From assembly GCA_023392995.1 (NCBI GenBank), contig JAEWMZ010000456.1:1-64000 (forward strand): DNA of 64,000 nucleotides, in the 5' to 3' direction. Shown here in pieces: positions 1 to 8,440 of the stretch. Source of the DNA: Bacillota bacterium. Its GTDB lineage: Bacteria; Bacillota; Clostridia; Lachnospirales; Lachnospiraceae. Under the pieces are notes generated by a model. The model was given only the letters and a program-made list of their open reading frames with translations. It had not been told where the DNA came from and ran no database searches. The position numbers and the translations under genes are program-made. Position 1 is the first letter of the stretch. The number at the start of each line of letters is the position of its first letter.

Positions 1-60
1 GCACTCAATTTATTGGGAGATGGCTTAAGAGATGCCCTTGATCCCAAGTTGAAGAATTAA
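1..60 (+). CDS. ABC transporter permease, C-terminal end only (DppC/OppC-type)
   Basis: Only the last 19 codons are in the window; they read ALNLLGDGLRDALDPKLKN and then stop. A tail of the form NLLGDGLRDALDPKL is typical of DppC/OppC-type inner-membrane permeases of the peptide/nickel ABC family. The two ATPase genes that follow in the same direction support this. The gene is cut by the window edge, so nothing can be said about its substrate. Confidence 0.8.
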   Translation, partial: ALNLLGDGLRDALDPKLKN

Positions 61-76
61 GGAAGGAGGAACTGCT

Positions 77-1084
77 GTGTCTCAAAAAGATATAAATACA
101 AATATGCCGTTCCTTTCGATCAAGGATCTGAGGGTGGAATATAAATCGGATGGACAGATTGTACATGCCGTAAATGATGTCAGCCTCCAATTGGAACGAG
201 GTAAAACACTGGGTCTCGTTGGAGAGACCGGAGCCGGTAAAACGACCATAGCAAAATCGATATTACGGATTCTGCCGGATGTGGGCAGTCGTATCATAAA
301 TGGCGAGATCTATCTGGATGGTGAAAATCTATTAAAATTACCGGAACCTGAAATGAGAAAGATCCGAGGAAATAAAGTATCGATGATTTTCCAGGATCCC
401 ATGACAGCGTTAAATCCTGTACTTCGTGTAGGCGATCAAATAGCTGAAGTAGTGCGTTTGCATAGTGATAGTAAGAATAGTGTGGAGCATGAAAAAAGAG
501 CGAAAGAAATGCTTGAGATAGTTGGAATACCGGCAGAACGTTATTATGCATATCCCCATCAGTTTTCCGGTGGAATGAAACAGAGAGTAGTTATCGCGAT
601 TGCATTGGCTTGTAATCCGGATCTCTTGCTGGCGGATGAACCAACCACCGCTTTGGATGTTACGATTCAGGCTCAGGTACTGGATTTGATCGCGGAGTTA
701 AGAAATAAATATAATACTGCCATGTTATTGATTACCCATGATATGGGTGTTGTTGCGCAGGTATGCGATAATGTTGCTGTTATTTACGCAGGAAATATTA
801 TAGAATACGGCTCGAAGGAGCAGATATTTAGACATCCTTCACATCCATATACTATCGGTTTGTTCGGTGCGATACCTGATATGAATGAGGACGAGGAATG
901 GTTGCATCCGATTGAGGGACTGCCACCGGATCCGACGGATTTGCCCCAGGGGTGTTCTTTTGCTCCACGTTGCAAATTTGTGACCGATGCATGTCGTAAA
1001 GAAGCAATTCGTATGTATACAACAGAGGATGGCCACGATTGCCGTTGCTGCCGTATGGATGCTGTTAAAAAAGGGGAGGATTAA
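77..1084 (+). CDS. Peptide/nickel-family ABC transporter ATPase, DppD/OppD-type (335 aa)
   Basis: This is the first of two ATPases that power a dipeptide/oligopeptide-class importer at the inner face of the membrane. Walker A is GETGAGKTT near residue 50, the signature is FSGGMKQR near 165, Walker B is LLLADEPTTALD near 185, and the switch His lies in ITHDMG. The C-terminal part carries the oligopeptide-transporter extension with the CSFAPRC Cys cluster common in this family. The start is a GTG preceded by GGAAGGAGGA at 61-70. It lies 16 bp after the permease stop and ends directly against the next ATG, so the genes form one operon. The actual substrate (peptide, metal or sugar) cannot be told from the ATPase. 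Confidence 0.93.
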   Translation: MSQKDINTNMPFLSIKDLRVEYKSDGQIVHAVNDVSLQLERGKTLGLVGETGAGKTTIAKSILRILPDVGSRIINGEIYLDGENLLKLPEPEMRKIRGNKVSMIFQDPMTALNPVLRVGDQIAEVVRLHSDSKNSVEHEKRAKEMLEIVGIPAERYYAYPHQFSGGMKQRVVIAIALACNPDLLLADEPTTALDVTIQAQVLDLIAELRNKYNTAMLLITHDMGVVAQVCDNVAVIYAGNIIEYGSKEQIFRHPSHPYTIGLFGAIPDMNEDEEWLHPIEGLPPDPTDLPQGCSFAPRCKFVTDACRKEAIRMYTTEDGHDCRCCRMDAVKKGED

Positions 1085-2041
1085 ATGAAGCCGGTCATTG
1101 AAGTAAAAGGTTTAAAAAAATATTTTACAACACCTCGTGGCATGTTACACGCAGTTGATGATGTTACGTTCACAATTGAAAAGGGACGTACTCTTGGCGT
1201 TGTAGGAGAATCTGGCTGTGGAAAATCCACTCTTGGAAGAACAATTATTCATCTGCATGAGAGCACAGAGGGTCAGATTTTGCTGGATGGACAAGATGTT
1301 ACTAATTTAAAGGGTAAGAACTTACGTCAGGCACGTGAAAAGATGCAGATTATTTTTCAGGATCCATATTCTTCAATTGATCCTCGTAAAACCATTGATT
1401 ATACAATCAGAGAACCTCTGATTGTATCAAAACGATTCTCAAAAAGTGAAATTGAACAAAAAACTCAGGAATTAATGGATTTGGTTGGTATTGATGAGCG
1501 ACTCAGAAAAGCATATCCACACGAATTGGACGGCGGACGCCGGCAGAGAGTGGGGATAGCACGAGCATTGGCATTGGAACCGAAATTTGTGGTTTGCGAT
1601 GAGCCGGTATCTGCATTGGATGTATCGATTCAGGCGCAGGTGCTTAACCTTTTGAAAAAGTTACAGCAGGAAAAGGGTCTGACCTATATGTTTGTTACCC
1701 ATGATATGTCTGTTGTTCGTCATATTTCCGATGATATTTGTGTAATGTACTTAGGGCAGGTGGTTGAAAAATGTTCTTCCAAGGAGCTGTTTAAGAATCC
1801 GCTGCATCCTTATACAAGAGCACTGCTTTCAGCGATTCCTTCTACGGATCTTGATAAGCCAAACAAGCGCGAAATCCTGCGTGGAGAGATTACATCTCCA
1901 ATTAACCCAAAACCAGGATGCCGCTTTGCAGCACGTTGTCCCTATGCAAAAGAAATGTGCAGCCAGCCGCAGAAGCAGATAGAGGTTTCCCCGGGGCATT
2001 TTGTAACCTGCTGCAGATTACAGGAAATAGAGGCAATGTAG
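1085..2041 (+). CDS. Peptide/nickel-family ABC transporter ATPase, DppF/OppF-type (318 aa)
   Basis: This is the partner ATPase of the preceding DppD-like protein. Walker A is GESGCGKST, Walker B is FVVCDEPVSALD, the switch His lies in VTHDMS, and the C-terminal extension has the CRFAARCPYA cluster. The ABC signature reads LDGGRRQR in place of the usual LSGGQRQR, so the canonical Ser is replaced by Asp; I have seen this as a natural variant in OppF-type proteins and do not take it as inactivation. The ATG follows the upstream stop codon without any gap, which indicates translational coupling. The operon ends at the terminator at 2147-2178. Confidence 0.93.
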   Translation: MKPVIEVKGLKKYFTTPRGMLHAVDDVTFTIEKGRTLGVVGESGCGKSTLGRTIIHLHESTEGQILLDGQDVTNLKGKNLRQAREKMQIIFQDPYSSIDPRKTIDYTIREPLIVSKRFSKSEIEQKTQELMDLVGIDERLRKAYPHELDGGRRQRVGIARALALEPKFVVCDEPVSALDVSIQAQVLNLLKKLQQEKGLTYMFVTHDMSVVRHISDDICVMYLGQVVEKCSSKELFKNPLHPYTRALLSAIPSTDLDKPNKREILRGEITSPINPKPGCRFAARCPYAKEMCSQPQKQIEVSPGHFVTCCRLQEIEAM

Positions 2042-2146
2042 AAAGAAGTAATTCTCATAAAAGCAAATGTTTTCGCAAAGAAAATAAGAAGCTAATGAAA
2101 AATGGCATTACTTATATAAGCGATACCATAAATAGAAGAAGACGAT

Positions 2147-2178
2147 AAAAAAACGCTGATGTAAATCAGCGTTTTTTT
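2147..2178 (+). terminator. Rho-independent terminator of the peptide-type ABC operon
   Basis: AAAAAAACGCTGAT and ATCAGCGTTTTTTT form a 14-bp perfect stem around a GTAA tetraloop, ending in a T tract. It closes the ABC operon. Its own A tract means it could also act on the opposite strand, behind the small membrane-protein gene at 2291. Confidence 0.9.
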
Positions 2179-2290
2179 CGTCTGGTATTATTGAGCATAT
2201 CACAATCCCACTCCATTCCTATGTTTAGAGCTTTTTAATGAAAGGTTCAACAGTAAAGTGAGAAGATTTATAATCACAGGACGGTAAGCA

Positions 2291-2782
2291 TCAAATACGA
2301 ATATCACCAGCATTGAAAGTCTGAATCTTGTTACTAAAAAGCATTTGTATAGCATCCAGGCGTTGTTTCGAATAGGTGAGGAAAATGATGTCCTTTTTCG
2401 GAGGCCAGTTTAACATCATCTTGAAACGCTCGTCATCGGTCAAAGCTGTTTTTGAAATGTAGATATAGAGTGTCCCCGGATTTTTTGAATCCTTTTTACG
2501 GAAGACTCGGGTGCCCGCAATTCCGACTTCAGCGATTTCCTCCCAGTGGTAAAAGTTTATTGTTTTCCAAGGAATAATGCGACGAATACCTGTTGGCTCC
2601 ACCACAACTCTAGCACCATAGGCCAGTAATGGTCTGATAAAAAGAAGTCCAATCAGGAAAAATACTGCAGCAGAACCAAAACGATGAATCATGATTAAGG
2701 TAACAAAAATAGTAAAACAAAAAAGAACTGTGGCAAAGCTAACGACAGCTTTGAAGGCATCAATACGGTATGTTTTTTTCAT
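2291..2782 (-). CDS. Small membrane protein with two N-terminal TM helices and a PH-like C-terminal part (163 aa)
   Basis: I do not recognise a named family. Two hydrophobic segments lie at about residues 10-32 and 35-55. They are followed by a soluble region that contains VVVEPTGIRRIIPWKTINFYHWEEI, reminiscent of the bacterial PH-like domains found in small membrane proteins. The start codon overlaps the stop of the LysR gene by four bases (ATGA), so it is translated with the regulator. Function is unknown; it may work with the regulator or with the chromate-type transporter across the divergent promoter. Confidence 0.75.
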   Translation of the reverse strand: MKKTYRIDAFKAVVSFATVLFCFTIFVTLIMIHRFGSAAVFFLIGLLFIRPLLAYGARVVVEPTGIRRIIPWKTINFYHWEEIAEVGIAGTRVFRKKDSKNPGTLYIYISKTALTDDERFKMMLNWPPKKDIIFLTYSKQRLDAIQMLFSNKIQTFNAGDIRI

Positions 2783-3726
2783 ATAATAGGTTTTCCTTCC
2801 TTTGAATATTGATTCTGTAGTACTTGTTCCAGTGGCTTGGGTTCTAAAGCATGGACTGTCTTATGGGCGGTTGAAATAAAGGAACTTATGTTAGAAGTAA
2901 GGTATTTACTCCGGTTAAATATAATGGAGTACTTTCGTATAAATTTGGTATCTCGAATAAAGACACGGGTTAGAGCATCTCCAAAATCTTTTTGAGTGAA
3001 CATTTCTTGTGGCAAAAACAAGATACCCAGGCCATTCAGAGCTGCCTGAATCAGAGCAGTAGTACTGATACTTTCCATAACGATATTCGGACTTAGTTGA
3101 TTTATCTTAAAGACCATATCAACAACGTCACGGGATCCGCTTCCTCTTTCTCTAAGTAGAAGTCGTTCTTCTGCTAATTCCTGCAATGAAATTGTAACAG
3201 AATGATTCTTTGCATAACTCTTACTGCAGACGGCTATCATTTGTTCTTCGTATAAAAATTCGCTATGAAAGTTGTGCTGATCTGAATATTGGTCAATCAA
3301 CGCTAAATCCAGCTCGTTTTGGAGCAATTGACTCTCGATATAATCGGAGTTATTGATCCTGGAGGTAACCATAACCTGTGGATACTGAGACTGGAATTCA
3401 CGTAATACCAACGGCAGCACAGAGTTTCCTACCGATACATTGGAACCAATTCGTAAAGAGCTGACATATTCTGAGTTGCGAATCAAATTTTCAGCTTCTT
3501 TAAACTGTTGAATAATGGTATCGGCATACTGTAATAGTAACCTACCTTCGTCTGTGATATACAAACGCCGGTTCATGCGGTCAAATAACCTTACGCCATA
3601 ATAATTCTCCAATTCTTTAATAATAACGCTCACGGAAGGTTGAGCAATATTTAATTTGTTCGCTGTGAGGGTAATGCTTTCCAGATTACATACTTCTCGG
3701 AAAATACCAAGGTGCCTTAAGGTCAT
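2779..3726 (-). CDS. LysR-family transcriptional regulator (315 aa)
   Basis: The N-terminal 60 residues form the LysR winged helix-turn-helix (LTANKLNIAQPSVSVIIKEL, then YYGVRLFDR). The rest, from about residue 90, is the periplasmic-binding-like effector domain. The length is normal for the family. The start has AAAGGA upstream. The gene is divergent from the chromate-type transporter at 4050, the classical arrangement of a LysR regulator and its target. One of the three 150-bp inverted-repeat modules (3759-3909) lies 32 bp before this start codon and probably supplies its promoter. The effector is unknown. Confidence 0.93.
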   Translation of the reverse strand: MTLRHLGIFREVCNLESITLTANKLNIAQPSVSVIIKELENYYGVRLFDRMNRRLYITDEGRLLLQYADTIIQQFKEAENLIRNSEYVSSLRIGSNVSVGNSVLPLVLREFQSQYPQVMVTSRINNSDYIESQLLQNELDLALIDQYSDQHNFHSEFLYEEQMIAVCSKSYAKNHSVTISLQELAEERLLLRERGSGSRDVVDMVFKINQLSPNIVMESISTTALIQAALNGLGILFLPQEMFTQKDFGDALTRVFIRDTKFIRKYSIIFNRSKYLTSNISSFISTAHKTVHALEPKPLEQVLQNQYSKEGKPII

Positions 3727-3758
3727 AACATATGAATTCCTTTCTTATTAATGTTCAC

Positions 3759-3909
3759 TAGGCAATTGCGAAACAATATAGTTTTTGTAATTGTATTACA
3801 GTAGATACGATTTCTTCTCAGGGGCGTTTTCTTCGGGTTTAGCTTCCGCCGAAAAACAGTATCTGCTGTGTGTACAATATCTTCAGTTAATGAATTTCGC
3901 TATTACCTA
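3759..3909 (-). repeat. 150-bp inverted-repeat module, copy 1 (upstream of the LysR gene)
   Basis: The ends TAGGCAATTGCGAAA and TTTCGCTATTACCTA are inverted repeats that match at 13 of 15 positions. Inside lies a second, more diverged pair built around TACAGTAGATAC and GTATCTGCTGTG. Read on the minus strand, the module ends 32 bp before the LysR start codon. It resembles copies at 51231-51380 and 61145-61294 along its whole length and in the same orientation to the downstream gene. The size and terminal inverted repeats resemble a MITE, but the fixed placement suggests a promoter or leader role. The remainder of the 3727-4049 gap is AT-rich and contains the transporter promoter region. Confidence 0.8.
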
Positions 3910-4049
3910 TAATGTTTAAGAGTCTTCTTGAAAACTATAAGAAAATTATTATGTAATACATTATATTATAATAATTGTTTTACCTATTGGCAACTGTTAT
4001 TATTAAATTAAATTAATTTATAATTGATTTATATTAATAGGAGGAACAA

Positions 4050-5483
4050 ATGAAAAAGTTAATATCATTATTACTGTCATTCATTAAAATCGGCTTTATC
4101 GGTTTTGGTGGTGGAAGTGCATTGATCCCAATTGTGGAGGAGGAGGCAGTAGAGAAAAAGAAACTGATCAGTGAGGATGACTACAATGATTATGTTATCG
4201 TTTCTAATATCACGCCAGGGACGTTACCGGTAAAGCTGGCAGCAGCTGTCGGGCGAAAGGTTAGTGGGATACCAGGTATGATTGGCGCAGCAGTCATGGT
4301 GTCCCTTCCCGGTGTTGGAATAACGGTTATTTTAATTTCAATCATGTCCCAATTAAATGTTCATGTATTAGAGCAAATAAAATATGCTTCCATCGGAATT
4401 TCAATTTTTATCATATTACTGCTGGTAAATTATATCAATAAAGTTCTAAAAGGGTGTAAACAGTCAAATATATTATCTTCAGGTTGGTTGATCATGCTCA
4501 CGGTTTTCTTTCTAACCGCAGGGAAAGAGGTTTATAGTCTGTTCGAAATTGACAGGACGCCTTTTTTTGATATTTCAACAATCAATATCCTTCTGCTTTC
4601 ATTTTTTATCATCTTCTCTACCAGTGGTAAAATTACCTGCTGGAAAGGCAGTATGATTGGAGGGATCAGTATTATATTTATTTTATGTACGGGCAAAGCA
4701 CAGGTGTTATCAAATAATCTCATATTCAATAGTGTAAGTGTGGTCATGTTACTTATCACTTGCTATAGTGTCTACAAGAGTATTAAAAAAAGCGGAGAAA
4801 TGAAAAAAATACCTGTCAGTGGTTTAGCAATTGAATTGGTGGCATGGACGATCTTCCTTGCGATTTGTTCCGTTCCGGTAGTGATTACTCTGAAAGAAGC
4901 ATTCGGGTATGTGGGAAGCGGTCTTCTTTCTTCGGTAGTCTCCTTCGGTGGTGGAGAGGCGTATCTAACGATAGCAGATAGTATCTTTGTATCAGCTGGA
5001 ACAATTTCCTCAGAAATTTTCTATGGTCAGATTCTTCCGATTGCAAATGCTCTTCCCGGGCCAATTCTTAGTAAAGTGTTGGCAGGAATCGGTTATATCA
5101 TAGGATTCAAGGCCACAGACAGTGTAGTAACAGGCTATTTGTTATCAATTGCAGGTTATGCAGCGAGTCTTGCAGCCTCTTGTGGTGTTTTCTTTTTCAT
5201 TAGTTATGTATACAATTGTTTTGAAAGCCTGGACATATTTCAGATTCTAAAAAAATGGATCCTGCCAATCGTATGTGGTTTATTGCTAAGTACAATTGTT
5301 GCAATGCTAACTGAGAATTTTAAGATTATTATGGAACATAATATATCAAGAGCAGAAGCATTTTTGATCTGTACAGGAATCTTTGGAGTCCTCTGCTTCC
5401 TGCATAAAAAATTGCATTTGCATGATGCGGTACTAATTATAATATCAGGAATTGTATCCTTGGCAATTTGCAATATAATTTAG
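4050..5483 (+). CDS. chrA: Chromate transporter (CHR family, two-domain form, 477 aa)
   Basis: This is a polytopic membrane protein with about ten or more hydrophobic segments and two CHR half-domains. The first begins with GFIGFGGGSALIPIVEEEAV near residue 14 and contains SNITPGTLPVKLAAAVG. The second has VVSFGGGEAYLTIADSIFV near residue 300 followed by ILPIANALPGPIL. The FGGG motif in each half is the family hallmark, and the length matches the long, fused form. CHR proteins export chromate or move sulfate-like anions. The start is set by AGGAGGAACAAATG. It is divergent from a LysR regulator. Given the sulfatase locus downstream, an oxyanion such as sulfate is a reasonable alternative substrate; that is inference. 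Confidence 0.88.
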   Translation: MKKLISLLLSFIKIGFIGFGGGSALIPIVEEEAVEKKKLISEDDYNDYVIVSNITPGTLPVKLAAAVGRKVSGIPGMIGAAVMVSLPGVGITVILISIMSQLNVHVLEQIKYASIGISIFIILLLVNYINKVLKGCKQSNILSSGWLIMLTVFFLTAGKEVYSLFEIDRTPFFDISTINILLLSFFIIFSTSGKITCWKGSMIGGISIIFILCTGKAQVLSNNLIFNSVSVVMLLITCYSVYKSIKKSGEMKKIPVSGLAIELVAWTIFLAICSVPVVITLKEAFGYVGSGLLSSVVSFGGGEAYLTIADSIFVSAGTISSEIFYGQILPIANALPGPILSKVLAGIGYIIGFKATDSVVTGYLLSIAGYAASLAASCGVFFFISYVYNCFESLDIFQILKKWILPIVCGLLLSTIVAMLTENFKIIMEHNISRAEAFLICTGIFGVLCFLHKKLHLHDAVLIIISGIVSLAICNII

Positions 5484-5525
5484 ATCATAGAAGAGAATGG
5501 TGAGAGAGAAATCATAAATGAGTGA

Positions 5526-5565
5526 GGCAAGGATATCGCAAAAAGATGATGTCCTTGCCGTTTTT
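5526..5565 (+). terminator. Rho-independent terminator after the chromate transporter
   Basis: GGCAAGGA (5526-5533) pairs with TCCTTGCC (5552-5559) and is followed by GTTTTT. It separates the transporter from the GH3 gene. Confidence 0.82.
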
Positions 5566-5683
5566 CAAATTCAAGAGGATACTTTTCACATAGAGTGAAA
5601 GAACATAAATTACTTTCACAGTCATTTTATGAATTATAAATTCTGTTCGAACTTAATTTTTATCTATTTTGCATATTATCTAC

Positions 5684-5712
5684 TTGTATATTTCAATATT
5701 TCGAGATATAAT
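5684..5712 (+). promoter_or_regulatory. Sigma-A-type promoter of the GH3 gene
   Basis: TTGTAT (5684-5689) and TATAAT (5707-5712) are separated by 17 bp, about 110 bp before the GH3 start. The surrounding region (5566-5823) is very AT-rich and I see no gene in it. Confidence 0.6.
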
Positions 5713-5823
5713 AAATTAAAATAATTAATTAATATAAGACTTTGGGCTTTAACGCAGAGACAACTATTGTGTTTTGAATGAAATTAATAACACAGAAAAA
5801 TAAAATTAGATGGAGGTTTTAAT

Positions 5824-8259
5824 ATGGAATTATACAAAGACGCGAAGCAGCCGATCGAAGCAAGGGTTGAGGATCTGCTTTCAAGAATGACTCTGGAAGA
5901 AAAGGTGGCACAGCTATGTGGAGATTTAGCAGCCTCCTTTATTGAGGGGGGGAAGGTGAACTTAGACCTGTTAAGAGAAAAATTTTCTGACGGACATGGG
6001 CGCTTTACCCAGTATTCCATTGTCGGACTTGTAAATCCGGAGAAGATTGCAAAGATCAGTAATATGGTTCAACGATTCTTTGTTGAGGAAACCAGGCTTG
6101 GAATTCCAGTTGCGCTGCAAACCGAAAATCTCTGTGGTTACCCCGCAGCAGGCGGTACTTTATTCCCGGCAATGATTAATATGGGCTGTACCTGGGAACC
6201 GGAGCTAGCGGAGAAAATGAGTGAAATTATCGGTCAGGAAAGCCGAAGTGTAGGAATCAACTCAGCAATGAGCCCAGTAATCGATGTGGTTCAAGATCCA
6301 CGTTGGGGTCGAACCTATGAAACATTTGGAGAGGATCCATATCTGGTCAGCCAATTTGGTATTAACTATGTAAAAGGGATGCAGGAGCAGGGAGTTAGCT
6401 GTATAGCAAAACATTTCCTGGGATATTCCTCAACCCAGGGCGGTCTGAATACATCAGCCTGCCGCATGGGCAAGAGAGAGCTGTATGAGATCTTTGCCAC
6501 TCCTTTTGAAGCAGCAGACAAGCTGGCCGGACTGGATGCTATGATGGCCAACTATGGAGAAATTGATGGACTTCCGGTAATCGATAATAAAGAAATTATT
6601 GGTACCTTGTTAAGAGATACCATGGGCTTCAAGGGAGCGCTTACGTCAGACGGTGCAGCTGTTTTAAAGACCGCCAACTTCTTTAAAATTGCAAAAACCT
6701 ATGAGGAGGCTGGATATCTGGCGAAAAAAGCAGGCACTGATACGGAAATTCCTGTTGGGGCAGCTTTCCGTCAGCTTCCGAAATACGTTCGTTCCGGAGA
6801 GCTGGATGAGGAGTGCATCAATGAATCTGTACGCCGTGTGCTGACAGTAAAGTTTAAGCGTGGTCTGTTTGAGAATCCTTATTGTGAAGAGTCAAAGGTA
6901 GTTGCAGGCATGCGTAATGTGGTAAAAAGTGAGTTGAGTGAGGAAATCGCAGCAAAATCATTGGTTCTCTTAAAGAATGATGGTGTGCTTCCGTTAAAAA
7001 AAGGAACGAAGGTAGCTCTGGTTGGACCACATGCTGATTCCATGCGTTATCCGGTAAGCGGATACACGTATCCGGCCTATATAGAAATGATGAAAGCTGG
7101 TGCTGACGGAGAGTCAACAGGCTTTAATGGTTTAGCAGATGAACAGGAAAAAGCAAAAAGCGAAGGGAAGAAATACAGGGGACCGTTTGCAGCAATGTTT
7201 GAGATGTTCTCAAAGGAAGACCAGGATGCAATGAATGACATGAATACGGTACTGAAGCAATTAGGAGCCCGCACGTTAAAAGAGGTTCTGGCTGAGCGCT
7301 TCTCAGTAGCCTATGCACAGGGCTGCAGCATCGTAGGTAAGGAAACCGATGGTTTTGCGGAAGCGGTGGCAGCAGCAGAGCAGTCAGATGTCGTTGTAAT
7401 GGCTTGTGGAGGGAATTGCGGCTGGATCAATGTAACCGGAGGAGAGGGGAAGGATCGTCAATATCTTGATTTACCGGGAGTGCAGCAACAGTTGCTGGAA
7501 GCGGTGACAGCGACAGGGAAACCGGTTGTACTTGTACTTTATGGACCGGGTGTATTTGCTATAAACTGGGCACAGGAGAATTGCGGAGCGATAATTCAAG
7601 CATTTATGCCTGGTCAGTTTGCGGGAAAAGTTGTAACAGATGCACTGGATGGAACAATTAATCCGGGTGGAAAGATGACCATGTCGGTACCAAGAACCAC
7701 CGGACAGATTCCAATCTACTATAATCACCGTATTGGATCAGGTTATAACAGCGGAGCAGATGCTGCTTCGGCAAGTATTTTCTCCGGCGGATATGTGGAT
7801 GGTCCTGCCGACCCCTTGTACTGCTTTGGCTATGGTCTTAGCTATACTACCTTTGGACTTTCAGATATGCAGGTATCTGCAACCGAGATCCCGACAAGCG
7901 GTAAATTAGAAATCAGCTGTAAAGTAAGGAATACCGGTGATGTGGTTGGGGACGAGACAGTTCAGCTGTACACCAGCTTCACGGAAGCCCATGTTACTCG
8001 CCCGAATAAGCAGCTTTCCGGCTTTCGTCGAGTTACGCTCCAGCCGGGAGAGGAAAAGACGGTTGTGTTCCACCTGGATATGGCACAGCTGGGATATTAC
8101 AACGAATGCATGGAATTTGTTGTGGAACCTGGTACACTGCAGCTGATGATAGGAACAAGTGCTCATGATCTTGCACTGAGCGATCATGTGTGCCTTACCG
8201 GGAAAGCAACGGAGGTAATGGGTAAACGTGTTTATGTGTGCCCTACTGAGTTACGCTAG
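5824..8259 (+). CDS. Glycoside hydrolase family 3 enzyme, intracellular (811 aa)
   Basis: GH3 enzymes remove terminal beta-linked sugars (glucose, xylose, N-acetylglucosamine and others) with retention. The N-terminal barrel runs to about residue 370 and contains SPVIDVVQDPRWGRTYETFG, AKHFLGY and the nucleophile loop TSDG with Asp276. The second domain (about 385-650) holds LVLLKNDGVLPL and GKVVTDALDG. A fibronectin-III-like domain follows (about 700-800, ETVQLYTSF). There is no signal peptide, so the enzyme works on imported glycosides. The ATG follows ATGGAGGTTTTAAT. With the sulfatases downstream it may act on desulfated sugars. The exact specificity cannot be read from the sequence. Confidence 0.9.
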   Translation: MELYKDAKQPIEARVEDLLSRMTLEEKVAQLCGDLAASFIEGGKVNLDLLREKFSDGHGRFTQYSIVGLVNPEKIAKISNMVQRFFVEETRLGIPVALQTENLCGYPAAGGTLFPAMINMGCTWEPELAEKMSEIIGQESRSVGINSAMSPVIDVVQDPRWGRTYETFGEDPYLVSQFGINYVKGMQEQGVSCIAKHFLGYSSTQGGLNTSACRMGKRELYEIFATPFEAADKLAGLDAMMANYGEIDGLPVIDNKEIIGTLLRDTMGFKGALTSDGAAVLKTANFFKIAKTYEEAGYLAKKAGTDTEIPVGAAFRQLPKYVRSGELDEECINESVRRVLTVKFKRGLFENPYCEESKVVAGMRNVVKSELSEEIAAKSLVLLKNDGVLPLKKGTKVALVGPHADSMRYPVSGYTYPAYIEMMKAGADGESTGFNGLADEQEKAKSEGKKYRGPFAAMFEMFSKEDQDAMNDMNTVLKQLGARTLKEVLAERFSVAYAQGCSIVGKETDGFAEAVAAAEQSDVVVMACGGNCGWINVTGGEGKDRQYLDLPGVQQQLLEAVTATGKPVVLVLYGPGVFAINWAQENCGAIIQAFMPGQFAGKVVTDALDGTINPGGKMTMSVPRTTGQIPIYYNHRIGSGYNSGADAASASIFSGGYVDGPADPLYCFGYGLSYTTFGLSDMQVSATEIPTSGKLEISCKVRNTGDVVGDETVQLYTSFTEAHVTRPNKQLSGFRRVTLQPGEEKTVVFHLDMAQLGYYNECMEFVVEPGTLQLMIGTSAHDLALSDHVCLTGKATEVMGKRVYVCPTELR

Positions 8260-8440
8260 GGGCGGTAAAAGGAGCAGGTTAGCTGCAAGCTTTCTGCAGC
8301 ATTATAATAAGGTGTAATAAGTTGTTTTGATACCGGATGGGTGATTTTAGAACGAAATACTGCGCTGATGTTTGAATCATAAATATGCCGGTATTTCGTA
8401 ATCGCCTATTCGGTATTGGAATCAGAGAGGAATGTGAATT